Assembly: GCF_958298935.1 (NCBI RefSeq)
Contig: NC_084923.1
Coordinates: 312,501-376,500, forward strand
DNA from: Phragmites australis
Taxonomy: Eukaryota; Streptophyta; Magnoliopsida; Poales; Poaceae
DNA: 64,000 bases
Direction: 5' to 3'
Positions 1 to 10,569 of the stretch are shown piece by piece; the first letter of the stretch is position 1; each line of letters starts with the position of its first letter. The translations under genes were made by a program, and so were the position numbers. Below the pieces are notes generated by a model that saw only the letters and a program-made list of their open reading frames with translations, did no database searches and was not told the DNA's origin.

Positions 1-565
1 CGGACTCCACAATATAATTGAGAGGGAGAGAGAAACCTAAGTTAATGTTTAGGTGAAAAGTATATAGAATGTTTCAATGCAGCGAAACTTTGGGTTAATT
101 TTATTATAATGGTAGATGTGGATGATTTAGAATCAGGTATTTGGGTCTTTTGGTTAGTTTTTTCATATTGGCAAATATGGGTAGTTTAGATGTAGGTATT
201 AGGGGTTACCTTGGGTTAATATTTTCATAATGACATAGGTGGTTAATTTAGAAGGATGTATTGGAGTACTTTGGGTTGTTTCTTAATAATGGTAAAGTTG
301 GATAATTTGGAATTATGTTAGATCCAATGACTATTGTTGTCTATGATAATTAGAGTCCACTAAATTGATGGTTGGATATTTTGCTTTTTGTGAGAATTTT
401 TAAGGTTTCTCTCTTTTTTTTTAGCGTGTCTCATTTGAGGATTAATGCATAGACTCTCCTCCAATTAGTAATAGTAATATGTGTGTGAAGGGCTAACTCA
501 GATTTAGTAGGTCAATGCCGGTCTAGCCTAGCCTATCCATAGAGGTTCAAAACCCATAGTACTAT
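1..565. other. AT-rich intergenic sequence, no gene seen
   Basis: No reading frame, RNA gene or transposon end is recognisable. The last five bases (ACTAT, 561-565) may be the left target-site copy of element B. Confidence 0.5.
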
Positions 566-945
566 TGTTGGTGAAAGAAAATATCTTTCACGAATAAAGT
601 GCGGCGAGAACCAACTCACAGGAGTGGTTCAAGCTTGGAGGAGAAGTGGAGAGGGTAAGAGTGCCTAGAGTTCTCACAAAAATCTGTCCTTCTTGGCTTG
701 GTGGTCAAGGGTCAGTATTTATATTGATATTTAGAGTGTGAATATACAAACGTGCCCATAGTAGGGCATAGGGACAGCCTCGTAAATCATCGCTATGGCT
801 AGCGAGATGGTTGTCATAGCGGTTAGTCGTCTATTCTGATGTCGTAGTGCACAAGCATGTCAGTCGGGCACCACTTGCACCAGTGTGGTAGACGACCACT
901 ACTTGACGGTTATTAAATATGGGTCACTTCACTAGAAGTGGGTAT
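566..945 (-). mobile_element. LTR remnant of Gypsy element B (probable 3' LTR)
   Basis: The stretch begins TGTTGGTGAAAG and matches, in the same orientation, the LTR beginning at 18783, with many substitutions and one indel of roughly 40 bases near 760. The match stops near 945, where a foldback begins. It is probably the 3' LTR of the minus-strand element whose internal part lies at 13.6-18.7 kb. The flanking ACTAT (561-565) and the ACTGT after 21182 differ at one base, which fits an old 5-bp target duplication. A separate solo LTR of the same family is the alternative. Confidence 0.65.
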
Positions 946-1326
946 TATTTGGATATGTAAATGACTTTAAATAAAAAAAAAATAACTACAAAGTTGTAGA
1001 TCTTGTTGAGGGCTATAATTTTTATATAAAGTTTATCCCCATTCAAATTTGTATGAAAAAGTTATGAATTTTTTTAAGATAATCTATCATATATTACCAG
1101 AGGTAGTTCCTTATGTGAACCGTCTCTGATAATGGATGGTTATTGCACAGGCGGTATCTTATGTGAACCGTCTCTGGTAATAGATGATAGATTATTTTAA
1201 AAAATTCATAACTTTTCATATTAACTTGGATGAGGACAAATTTTATATGAAAATTATAGCCCTCGACGAGATCTACAATTTTGTAGTTGAATTTTTTATT
1301 TGAAACCATTTAGATGCCCAAATAAT
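946..1326. repeat. long foldback (MITE-like inverted repeat)
   Basis: The two halves are near-complete inverted copies. The left arm runs from about 946 through AGGGCTATAATTTT to the stretch around ACCAGAGG (1098). The right arm runs back from about 1326 through AAAATTATAGCCCTCGACGAG to CTCTGGTAAT. The loop is short and contains GGCGGTATCTTATGTGAACC. Such a hairpin could yield small RNAs if transcribed. No clear target duplication was found, so the superfamily is open; it may be a palindromic derivative of a larger DNA transposon. Confidence 0.7.
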
Positions 1327-1549
1327 TGTTTACAGTTTTAGATAGAAGATATAAAAAAGAATGCATATTGTCGGTGTATCAGGAACCAGGGTCCCCGAAT
1401 CCTGAGGCCAGGCCAGCAATCCACCACATGGCGCCATCCCGCGGAGTCTCCACCGCAAGGTGAAAAAGATCAAGTCCCAGGAGAGGGCGCTCGGGGCCAC
1501 AGTCGGTGGTCCCCGAGTACCCCAGTTCCCCAATGATCCACAAAGTCTA

Positions 1550-1921
1550 AGTGCCGGGAAGAAAGTGCTCTGGAAGGTGTGCGGTGACCTCCGAGCACCC
1601 GAGTCCCCCGACGATCAGGAAGGCTAAGTACCGGGAGAAGTGTGCCCGGGGCCACGAGCGGTGGCTCCCTGGGCGCCCAAGTATCCACATGACCCCCGAA
1701 GGAAGTTCCGGGAGAGAGTGCTCGGGGCTGTGTGCAGCAGCCCCCGAGCACTCGGTCCCTCGAGGATCCATACAAGTGTGCCCGGAAGAGAGTGCTCGGG
1801 GAGGTGAACAATACCCCCGAGCACTCGGTTCCCCGAGGATCAAGAAAGGGCATTATCGGGAGAGAGTGCTCGGGGAGGTGTACAGTGACCCTCGAGCACT
1901 TGGTTCCCCGACGACCCAGAG
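1550..1921 (+). repeat. five tandem ~75-bp units inside the element A LTR
   Basis: Five diverged units begin near 1550, 1627, 1705, 1776 and 1851. The conserved core is a GGGAGAGAGTGCTCGGGG block, then a short variable piece, then CCCCCGAGCACTCGGTTCC. They lie upstream of the presumed LTR promoter and could act as enhancer-like repeats; that role is inference. Confidence 0.75.
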
Positions 1922-2398
1922 AGCCCCTTGACAGTGGCCCCCGAGGGGCCCACCGATGAGGTGTCAGCCAGTCAAAGGCCCAAGGCCGCATTTAAAGAGC
2001 GTGCATGGCCTGTCACCTCCAATTGCTCCTGCCGCGCTCGGTATCAGTTCCTGCCACGTTCTGGCAGAAGGGCGTGGGGTCATTGAATGCACGGGTCCCA
2101 TCCCGTGCCATCCGGCCCGTCTCGGGATAACGTCGTAAGGGCCGAGGCGTTCCGTCTGCCGCACTGCTGTTGCAGGGGAACAAGACAGGGCGGGCACGCC
2201 GAGCCGCTCTGCGGCTGCCCGGTGGGTCCTCTCCACGGCGCCCGTTGCCAGTGCATTTATGGTGATGGACGACCGGGCATGGGACGCATTTTCCACCCTC
2301 GGTCACTTCGCCCAGAGGAAATGATGACGCCCTCTCCATTTATGGTATCTCGGAACTCGTGCTCCCCCTCCCGTTCGGGGAACGCTACTGCCGGCGGG

Positions 2399-2406
2399 TA
2401 TTTAAA
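2399..2406 (+). promoter_or_regulatory. candidate TATA box of the element A LTR
   Basis: TATTTAAA sits in GC-rich LTR sequence about 440 bases before the LTR end, a reasonable place for a U3/R promoter. No start-site evidence is available. Confidence 0.45.
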
Positions 2407-2839
2407 GCAGCAGGCGGCACTGAAGAAAGCAAGGATAGAAAAAAAAGACAAGCTTCGGAAGAGGAAACAATTGCTCATAAACAGATAAGAGAGATCGAGA
2501 GCACCAAAAAAAAAGCCGACGGCTACACACAGGTCGAAGAACAAAGGGCCCCAGGCTCTAAGATAGATAAGCATTCTTGTAACCAGCAACATCCTTGAGG
2601 GACTTTCTCAGAGCATTTATAGTATCCATACAGGAGTAAGGTGTTACGCCCCCGTGCGGCCCGAACCTGTCTAACCGCCGGTGCATTTACTCCGTTCTGC
2701 ATTAGATCATTCCACCCCACCGGCCATTGCATTCATACCCATTTATTTCTCCGGCGAACATATTCAGGATCATCCCCCCGGCCGAATCTCTAAAAAAGGG
2801 TCCTCCAGGATCCCTGCGACATGAGTTAATCCTCCGACA

Positions 2840-2862
2840 GCTGACGCGCTAGGTAGGGGGAA
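2840..2862 (+). other. primer-binding site region of element A
   Basis: GCTGACGCGCTAGGTAGGGG follows the LTR end immediately and resembles the TGGCGCGCCAGGTAGG-type sequence found at this place in many plant Tat-lineage Gypsy elements. The primer tRNA was not assigned. Confidence 0.55.
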
Positions 2863-2902
2863 GCATCCCTGAATTTATTTGTTTGTTTTCTTCTACAGAA
2901 AA

Positions 2903-4600
2903 AATGGCCGGTGGTCATCGCCTCCAGTGTTCCGGCTCCAGCTCCAGTGGGGAAATGGAGCCCCTCGCTTAGGAGGCCCCAGTTGCTGCTGCATCCCAGC
3001 AGCAGCTGCGATCTGCACGCGCGGCGTTCCCCTCTCAAGGGGACCAGGGCGCTGGGCCCAGCGGGGCCGCCGCCGCTGTCGCCGGTGCACCATCCGACCC
3101 CCAGCCGGTGGCCAAAACTCTTGCCGCCAGGTCCGCATCTGGACAGCGCCGGGCGCCTCTCCGGCGTAGACTCACCTTCGGCGAGGCCAGCCCCGGGAGC
3201 GCGCTGCTTGCGACGCACGCTCTCCTCAGGCATCCGCCAGTCTAGGCGGCGGGGGAAACCCCGGAGGGCCGCTGGCTCCAGGAAGTCACCGCCCTGGTCG
3301 GCACCGCCCGCCGCCAGGTGCTGGCCGAGAGTTCCCGCGCCACCACCCAGCGTGGCGCCGCTAGGACCGGCCCATCGTCGGGTGGCATTCGCGCTGGTCG
3401 GGGGGCCTCCAGGCAGAGCGCCGCCCCCCTGGCCACTTCCGGAACCCAGGACCTCCGCTTACACCTCAATGAGCGGAGGGACATCGAAGACGCGCACGTC
3501 ACTCTCGAGCGCCAGCGGGAGACCCGGCAGGAGGTTGAAGCTGAGGACCAGGCTTCCTCCTTGCCGGCCCATGATCGCCGGGGCACCCCGGCTAGCCGGC
3601 GTTCACCGCCCGAGGGCGCTGCCCGTGCCGCAGGGTACGGCACCGGGTGTCGTGCCTTTGCCAGTGAGCTCCGTCAGGTCAAATGGCCCACCAAGTTCCG
3701 CCCCGAGCTGCCAGAGAAGTACGACGGGTCCATTGACCCCGTCGAGTTCCTCCAGATATACACCACCGTTGTCCAGGCGGTTGGTGGCAGCGAAAAGGTG
3801 ATGGCTAACTACTTTCATGTTGCCTTGAGGGGCTCTGCTCGCTCTTGGCTTATGAACTTACCCCCAGGATCTATCAACTCCTGGGATGATCTTTGCCACC
3901 AGTTCGTGGCTAATTTTTAGGTCACATTCACTCGCCCCGGCCTGGAGTGCGACCTCCATGCCATCAGGCAGCATGAGGGGGAGACGCTGCGGCGCTTTAT
4001 TCAGCGCTTCAGCCAGGTCCGCAACACCACCCCGCGGATAACCCCCCACGCTGTCATTATCGCTTTCTGGCAGGGCGTCCGCGACGAGCGGATGCTCGAG
4101 AAGCTAGGCACGCACGAGGTTGAGACCACCGCGGAACTTTTCGCGCTGGCCAACAAGTGCGCTAAGGCGGCGGAAGCTCGGGCTTGGCACGTTCCGCACC
4201 CTGAGCACCCCGTCGCCGATCAACCAGGTCCTTCCCGCTCCGACAGGCGGGAAAAGAAAAAGAGAAGGAGGCGCGAGGCTGTCCCCGTCGAGCCAGCCCA
4301 GGGCCCCGCCCGTGGGCCGGCCCAGGAGCCCGACCGCTGGCAAGCACGTCGGGCGGCCGCCGACAGAAGGCCTGTGCCCGCGAGAGCCTCGGCCCGAGCC
4401 CCTCCTAGGGCTCCGGCTCCTGCAAGGTCTCTGGCTCCTGCCAGGGCTCCCGCTCCGGCAAGGGCCCCCGCTCCTGCGGGGCCCGAGCCGGGGAAGTGGT
4501 GCCTGATCCACCAGACTAAATGGCTTGACCTCACGAAGTGACGCACGGTCAAGGGCCTCGTCAAGCAGCGCCAAAGGGACCGCGACGAGCTCCGTGGGGG
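2903..4600 (+). pseudogene. gag pseudogene, Gypsy element A (Tat lineage)
   Basis: Gag forms the virus-like particle of an LTR retrotransposon. The frame holding 3318-3920 continues through a TAG at 3918 to the segment ending at 4541. It carries the plant Gypsy Gag core: the KYDGSIDPVEFLQIY type motif (about 3717-3760), an SWLMNLPPGSI-type stretch, then FTRPG and RRFIQRFSQVRN after the stop. A basic, Ala/Pro-rich tail with repeated APAPARA words lies at about 4380-4480. An ATG at 2903 just after the leader is in a different frame and runs into a stop, so the true start is unclear. The stops at 3918 (apparently CAG to TAG) and 4539 (TGA) show the gene is dead. Confidence 0.85.
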
Positions 4601-5280
4601 TGGCGACGATGAAGCCACCCCCAACAACACAGAACTCGGCTTCCAGGAGCCTGAGCACACCGTCGCCTTCATCGACGGAGGCGCGTACACGCCCTCCTCC
4701 CGCCGCAATGTCAAAACCATGCGGCGTGAGGTGTGCTCGGCGACTCCAAGAGAAGAGGACGCAGGGCCTCTGAAGTGGTCGGACGCACCAATCACGTTTA
4801 GCTTGGCCGACCACCCCGCCAGTACTGCGGGCGTGGGGCGACTACCCCTGGTAGTGTCCCCCACCATCTGCAATGTGAAGGTCAGCAGGGTGCTGATCGA
4901 CGGGGGTGCAGGCCTTAACCTCCTCTCCAAGGAGGCTTTCGAGAAGCTGCAGGTTCCCTCCAGGCACCTAAAGCCGTCACTTCCGTTTTACGGGGTGACA
5001 CCAGGGCACTCCCGAGTTGCCCGTGACATTCGGGAGCCGGGACAACTTCCGGACGGAGAACGTCATCTTCGACGTCGTGGAGCTCCCCCTCCCCTACAAC
5101 GCCATCCTCGGGCGCCCGGCGCTCGCTCGGTTCATGGTGGTTACGCACTACGCGTACCTCACGGTCAAGATGCCGGGCCCAGCGGGCCCCATCTCCGTGT
5201 CCGCTGAGACCAGCAGTTATACTCAGCCTTGGTCTCAGCCCGAGCCGAGGTCGAAGGTCATCCAGGGGGCCCGGGACCCT
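4601..5280 (+). pseudogene. retroviral-type aspartic protease remnant, element A
   Basis: The protease cleaves the Gag-Pol polyprotein. The conserved VLIDGGAGLNLLS motif with the catalytic Asp-Gly-Gly is at about 4890-4930. Downstream, VTFGSRDNF and LPYNAILGRPAL (about 5020-5120) match the C-terminal part of plant Gypsy proteases, but in another frame: a shift lies near 5008, and the frame returns to that of reverse transcriptase near 5300. The usual Ser or Thr after the GG is Ala-Gly here. The gene lies between gag and reverse transcriptase as expected for the family. Confidence 0.8.
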
Positions 5281-5319
5281 CTTCATCCAAACCCCAACTC
5301 GCTGCCGACGCCTCCGTTC

Positions 5320-6362
5320 CTACGAAGGAGGTCGTGGTGGGTGAAGGCGCCTCCCAGGTTGTCCGAATCGGCGGTGACTTGGGCAGCAAATAGGAAAGCG
5401 CGCTCGTCGCCTTCCTCCGGGCTAACGTCGACGTGTTTGCATGGAAGCCGTCCGATATGCCCGGGATCCCTAGGGAGGTGATTGAGCACCACCTGGCTGT
5501 GCGCCCGGACGCACGCCCGGTGAAGCAGAAGGTCCGGCGGCAGGCGCCCAAGCGCCAGGAGTTCATCCGGGAGCAAGTCAGCAAGCTCCTTGATGCCTGA
5601 TTTATCCGAGAGGTCCTCCACCCCGAGTGGCTGTCGAACCCAGTTATCGTCCCGAAGGCCAACGACAAGCTCCGCATGTGCGTGGACTACACCGATCTAA
5701 ACAAGGCTTGCCCCAAAGATCATTTTCCTTTGCCCCGCATAGATCAAATTGTAGATGCAATCGTGGGATGTGATCTTTTGTGTTTTTTAGATGCAAACTC
5801 TGGTTATCACCAGATTCGCATGGCCATAGAGGATGAAGAAGAAACTGCTTTTACCACTCCGGTTGGGACTTATTGCTATGTGTCGATGCCTTTTGGTTTG
5901 CGCAACGCTGTATCTTCTTTCCAGCGCGCTATCCGCATCACCCTTGATTCGCAGGTTGGTTGCAACGTCGAGGCCTACATCGACGATCTCGTGGTCAAAT
6001 CCCGAGACCGCGCCACCCTGCTCGAAGATTTTGCTGAGACTTTCAATAGTCTCCGCACTACCTGCCTGAAGCTCAACCCCGAGAAATGCGTCTTTGGGGT
6101 ACCTGCGGGCAAGCTCCTTGGTTTCTTGGTTTCCAGCTGAGGGATCGAGGCCAATCCAGAGAAGATCCGGGCCATCGAGCAGATGCGACCCACGGCTCGA
6201 CTCAAGGAGGTTCAGCATCTCGCCGGCTGCATGGCGGCCCTCGGGCGCTTCATCTCCAAACTTGGGGAGCGAGGACTCCCCCTCTTCAAGCTTCTGAAGA
6301 AGACCGGTCGTTTCGACTGGACGCCGGAGGCCGAGCAGACCTTCCGCGATCTAAAGAAGTAG
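5320..6362 (+). pseudogene. reverse transcriptase pseudogene, element A
   Basis: This is the Ty3/Gypsy polymerase that copies the element RNA into DNA. In one frame with gag I read the VVVGEGASQVVRIG and FAWKPSDMPGIP region, then the core domain with CVDYTDLNKACPKD (about 5680), FLDANSGYHQI (about 5790), MPFGLRNAVSSFQ (about 5890) and the catalytic YIDDLVVKS (about 5975). The YxDD site is intact. In-frame stops at 5391 (CAG-type to TAG), 5598 (TGA), 6138 (CGA-type to TGA) and 6360 (TAG) break it. Nucleotide quality is otherwise good, so decay looks point-mutational rather than by large deletion. Confidence 0.9.
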
Positions 6363-7556
6363 CTCACCTCACCACCTGTGCTGGTGGCCCCGTCCGAAGG
6401 CGAGCCACTACTACTCTACATGTCAGCCACTCCTCAGGTCGTGAGCATGGTGCTGGTGGTGGAGCGCGATGAGTGCACGGGGTCAGGTGCTGGGTCCCAG
6501 CTCCCGGTCGCCCCCGAGCACTCCCCCGTCCTCGTGGCTCCCCCTGAGCAGGGGGTCGAGCCCGAACACTTGGCTCCCCCCGAGCAGGGGGTCGAGCCCG
6601 AGCACTTGGCTCCTCCCGACCAGGGAGTAGAGCCCGAGCACCCGGTCAGCCCCGACCACGTCGCCGAGCCCGGGGGCTATAGCAGGCCCTCGGGTGAAGC
6701 CGCAATCCGGGCCCACCGGGTACAGCGACCGGTGTACTTCGTCAGTGAAGTCCTCCAGGAGGCCAAGACAAGGTACCCCCAGGCTCAGAAGCTGCTCTAC
6801 GTCGTGCTCATCACTTCCCGGAAGCTGCGCCAATACTTCCAGGCGCACAAGGTCTCGGTGGTTACCACGTACCCACTGGGGCCCATCCTCCAGAACCGAG
6901 AAGGCACCGGGCGTGTAGTCAAGTGGGCAGTGGAACTAGCGGAGTTCGACCTGCACTTTGTCAGCCACCAGGCGATCAAAAGCCAGGCGCTCTCTGACTT
7001 CGTGGCAGAGTGGACGCCCATCCCTGAGGTCGTCCAAGAAGAAATCTCCACATATCCCGGGCACGATGCGCCCGGGTACTGGATGATGCATTTCGAAGGT
7101 TCCCTCACGCTAAAAGGCGCGGGAGCCGGAGTGTTTCTCACCTCCCTAACGGGTGAAGAACTCTGGTACGTCGTGCAGCTGCAGTTCCGCGCATCCAACA
7201 ACATGGCGGAATATGAGGGTCTCATCGCTGGCCTTCGAGCCGTAGTGGGCCTCAGGATTCATCGCCTCCTTATCAAAGGAGACTCCCAGCTGGTGGTCAA
7301 CCAGGTATTGAAAGAGTACTAGTGCACGGATCCTCAAATGGCGGCGTACGTGGCGGCAGTCAGGAAGCTGGAGAAGCGCTTCGACAGCCTAGAGCTGCGG
7401 TACATCCCTCGTCGCGACAACACTCTGGCCGACGACCTCTCCTGCCTGGCCTCCTCCCGTGCGCGCATCCCTGCCGGAGTCTTTGAAGAAAGACTCACAC
7501 GGCCTTCCGTCCTGCCTGCCGAACAGGACGAAGGGGAAACCTCGAGCTCAATTTAG
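6363..7556 (+). pseudogene. RNase H plus second (archaeal-type) RNase H, element A
   Basis: The first half (6378-7010) is the Gypsy RNase H/connection region: [18 protein letters not shown], then [14 protein letters not shown], then a stretch ending [10 protein letters not shown]. The second half (about 7070-7460) is the additional RNase H typical of the Tat lineage: [36 protein letters not shown], and finally RRDNTLADDLS. The expected FDGS catalytic motif reads FEGS, so one acidic residue is altered. A 36-bp tandem repeat encoding [16 protein letters not shown] units sits inside the first domain (6537-6675). Stops at 7320 (CAG-type to TAG) and 7554. Confidence 0.85.
6537..6675 (+). repeat. 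36-bp coding minisatellite within the RNase H region
   Basis: Three full units start at 6537, 6573 and 6609, followed by a partial unit, all in frame. Each unit encodes twelve residues of the type [12 protein letters not shown]. Plant Gypsy RNase H domains do not normally carry this insertion. The words CCCCGAGCAC resemble the tandem units in the LTR of the same element. Confidence 0.8.
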
Positions 7557-7599
7557 GGGACCCCGGTGGCGCCCTCAGTGGGAAGCCCCGACAGGGTGC

Positions 7600-8884
7600 C
7601 ATCGTCCGGCGAGTGCGCTGCGCTTGCTGACTGTTCTCAAGATGCCTCGTGGATGGACGAGATTTGAGGGTACTTGAAAGAAAAGTTCCTCCCCGGCGAT
7701 GAGGCTTCTGCCGAAAGAGTTGCTCGGCAGTCCAAACGCTATGCCATAGTAGATGGGGATCTCTACCGGTGTAGCGCAGGCGGCATCCTCCTGAAATGCA
7801 TCACCCGGGCAGAAGGCGGCGAGCTTCTCGCTGAGGTCCACGAGGGCGAGTGCGGTGGCCATGCATCGATCCGCACGTTGGTCGGGAAGTCCTTCCGGCA
7901 AGGTTTCTACTGGCCTACAGCCCTCCAGGATGCTTCCGAGCTGGTTTGGCGCTGTAGGGCGTGCCAGTTCCACGCAAAGCAGATTCACCAGCTTGCTCAG
8001 GCTCTTCAAACCATCCCCCTGTCATAGCCTTTCGCGGTCTGGGGGCTAGACATTCTGGGTCCATTCCCCCGAGCAATCAGGGGCTATGAGTATCTCTACG
8101 TCACCATCGACAAATTCACCAAGTGGCCGGAGGCAGTTCCAGTCGTCAAGGTGACCAAGAACACGGTGCTCCAGTTTATCCGCGGTATCACCAGTCGCTT
8201 TAGTGTCCTGAACCGGATCATCACCGACAATGGCACTCAGTTTACAAGCTCCCTGTTCGGGGACTACTGCGAAGATCTCAGCATCAAGCTCTGCTTCGCC
8301 TCTGTCGCTCATCCTCGGAGTAATGGGCAGGTCGAGCGCACCAACGCAGAGATACTGAAGGGGCTCAAAACCCGGACCTACAACATGGTCGCCAAGCACG
8401 GGAAAGGGTGGATCGATGAGCTGCCTGTCGTGCTATGGGCCAATCGGACCACACCAAGTCGCGCTACCGGGGAGACTCCTTTCTTCCTTGTGTACGGTGC
8501 TGAGGCGGTCCTCCCCTCCGAGCTCACTCTAGGCTCCCCTCGGGTGCATGCCTACTCTGAAGGCGAACAGGAGCAGCAAAGGCGCGACGACATCAACTAT
8601 TTGGAAGAGCGTCGGCGGTGTGCCGCCGTCCGGGCAGCCCGCTACCAGCAAAGGTTGCGGCGCTACCATCAGCGTCACGTCCGGGCCCGATCTCTCGAGG
8701 TGGGGGATCTAGTTCTCCGACGCGTCCAATCACGCGAAGGAAGGAATAAACTGTCCCTTTGTGGGAAGGCCCCTTTTCCGTGATCGGTGTCCCGCGAGAA
8801 GGCTACTTCTGGTTGGCTACAGAAGTTGGGCAACCGCTCCCCAACCCGTGGAACATCGAGCACCTGCGTAAGTTCTTCCCGTAG
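7600..8884 (+). pseudogene. integrase pseudogene, element A
   Basis: Integrase inserts the DNA copy into the host genome. The N-terminal zinc-binding domain has HEGECGGH followed by CRACQFH (about 7836-7980). The catalytic core has the three acidic sites in LDILGPFP (about 8046), IITDNGTQF (about 8218) and NGQVERTNAEIL (about 8325). A C-terminal tail with LEVGDLVLRRV and NPWNIEHLRKFFP ends at the stop 8882-8884. A stop at 7665 (CGA-type to TGA), one at 8025 (TGG-type to TAG) and a one-base deletion near 8755 that shifts the frame show it is inactive. Integrase after RNase H is the Ty3/Gypsy order. Confidence 0.9.
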
Positions 8885-10560
8885 ATGGCCATGTTTGCAG
8901 GCTCAGGTCAACCAGGTCGGGGGCTTCCCCCTGCCCAAGTTAACCTGGGGCTACCACTAACTGGGTAAGTCACCCAACCTTGTAAAAAAAATTGTCAATA
9001 CAATATGTATATCAATGTGCAATCCTTATGTCAAATTTCATTTTTCTGGATTTCATATGTTTAATCTGTCTGGTGAGATGCTCGATTGTGCGAGAAAAAT
9101 TCACTCTCTCTTTTTCCCCGTTGATAAAAGAATCCCGATCGGTATGCGCGTGGGCAGTTACCGCTGACTTACGTCTGTTGTGGTAGGCTGTGGTGTTCGG
9201 TGTCGTGACAGTCTCCTGGGCACTACCGAGCCCCTGGGGTTCTCGGGTAATCCTATCACTCGAGCCGCTCGAGTTGTCCGGAGCCTAGGCCCCAGAGGCG
9301 GGCTGTCGGTGCTCGGTCTGGTCTGTCACACCCGGGCGCCACAGAACCATAGGACCTCTGGGTTATGCCTCTACCTGCTCTTGTCCGCCGATCTAGGCAT
9401 TCGAGAGGTCTCGGGTCGAAAACGAGAGGAGTCTATAATGAGTACCACACTAATAGAGCGCACCAAGCAAAGATTTTCTCTATTTTTCTCAAGTCACAGA
9501 TCGGCAATCAAAAGCAAAAGCAGCTCGACCGCGAAGGCCTCAGTGCCCAGGTCGCTGCTTGGCCCTAAGGGTCCTCGGGTGGTCCTACTGCTCAGGCATG
9601 AGTGGTCGGGATCGCCTGATCCGGGCCCCCCCTTGCGCCCCCACTACTCGGGCGCCCCAGCCGTGGGAACCAAATTCCCGGGCACCCCGAGCCCGGAGCG
9701 CATGCCTCTCCTGGATCGGTTGGCCGAAAAGCTGACAGCTGTCCGGTGAGTGGTTAAATTCAGACGAATTTACATTCAGTAATATATTGTTCCCGGGTCG
9801 TCCTCGGGGGCCCTCGTACTCTAATCTGTTTGGCGAGATGGTCTCCTCGAGCACAAAACCCTGCCACATGTCCACTTTTTCCTAGAACGACAGAATGGAC
9901 AGTAGAAAGGTGTACCATACGTACAGCAATGTCTGACCGAAGTCTTTCATGGTGGTCATGGTGTTCGGTCCGCTTAAAATGCCCCAGGCACTACCGAGCC
10001 TCTGGGGTTCTCGGGTTTTCTCAAGGCTCGAGCTGCTCGAGCGGTCAGGAGCCTAGACCCTGGGGGCGGGCTGTCGGTGCTCGGTCCGGTCTGTCCTAGC
10101 CCGGACACCACCAAACCGTGGGGACTGTTGGTTGCATTCCCGCCCGTACGTGTCTCCAGCCTACTTGTTTGAGTGGTCACAGAGTGGGAAAGTGTTCACT
10201 GGTCATGACGTGCTCCGTGCTAGATCGATCTATCTCCGGAGCAAGGAAGTTCGTGCCTTTGTCTTTTGACTTAGCCGTTGCGGACTCGCGAGGGCTCGGG
10301 GGCTGAACGCGCCGAGAAGGCCTCACTGCTCGGACGATGAGTGGTCGGGGTGACTTCGTTCTCGGGGAAGGAAAGGTTGGGCTCGGTCCGACTGAGTACT
10401 CCTCGGGGCATCAAGTGAAAACAGCAGAAACTTCATCAAGCACTCAGAAGAATACTGGAGTTGCGACCCCAAAGAAAGGCTTCCATTATATTCACAAAAA
10501 AGGACAGCTATTCTGAGGGATCACTCCCATATTTACATCAAGACAAAGAAAAAGAAAAAC
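8885..10560 (+). other. long non-coding 3' region of element A with tandem duplication
   Basis: There is no coding signal. Two diverged copies of one block lie about 770 bases apart. Copy one starts near 9186 (GTGGTGTTCGGTGTCG, then GCACTACCGAGCC and GGGCGGGCTGTCGGTGCTCGG). Copy two starts near 9958. A second shared word, GAAGGCCTCA...GAGTGGTCGGG, recurs near 9533-9610 and 10316-10350. Long repeat-bearing 3' regions are known in Tat-lineage elements and can seed satellites. Confidence 0.7.
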
Positions 10561-10569
10561 TACAAAAGC

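Larger units (their letters stand above)
1369..2839 (+). mobile_element. 5' LTR of Gypsy element A (Tat lineage)
   Basis: The LTR opens with TGTCGG and closes with CCGACA, an inverted pair with TG...CA ends. It is followed directly by a primer-binding-like stretch and by gag. It is GC-rich with repeated words such as CCCCGAGCACTCGG. A TATA-like box lies at 2399-2406. No matching 3' LTR exists in the window, so the element is 3'-truncated. Confidence 0.8.

Noticed and set aside
2911..3801. 296-codon plus-strand frame over the gag leader
   Set aside because: It is in the wrong frame relative to the recognised Gag core and is an artefact of GC-rich composition.
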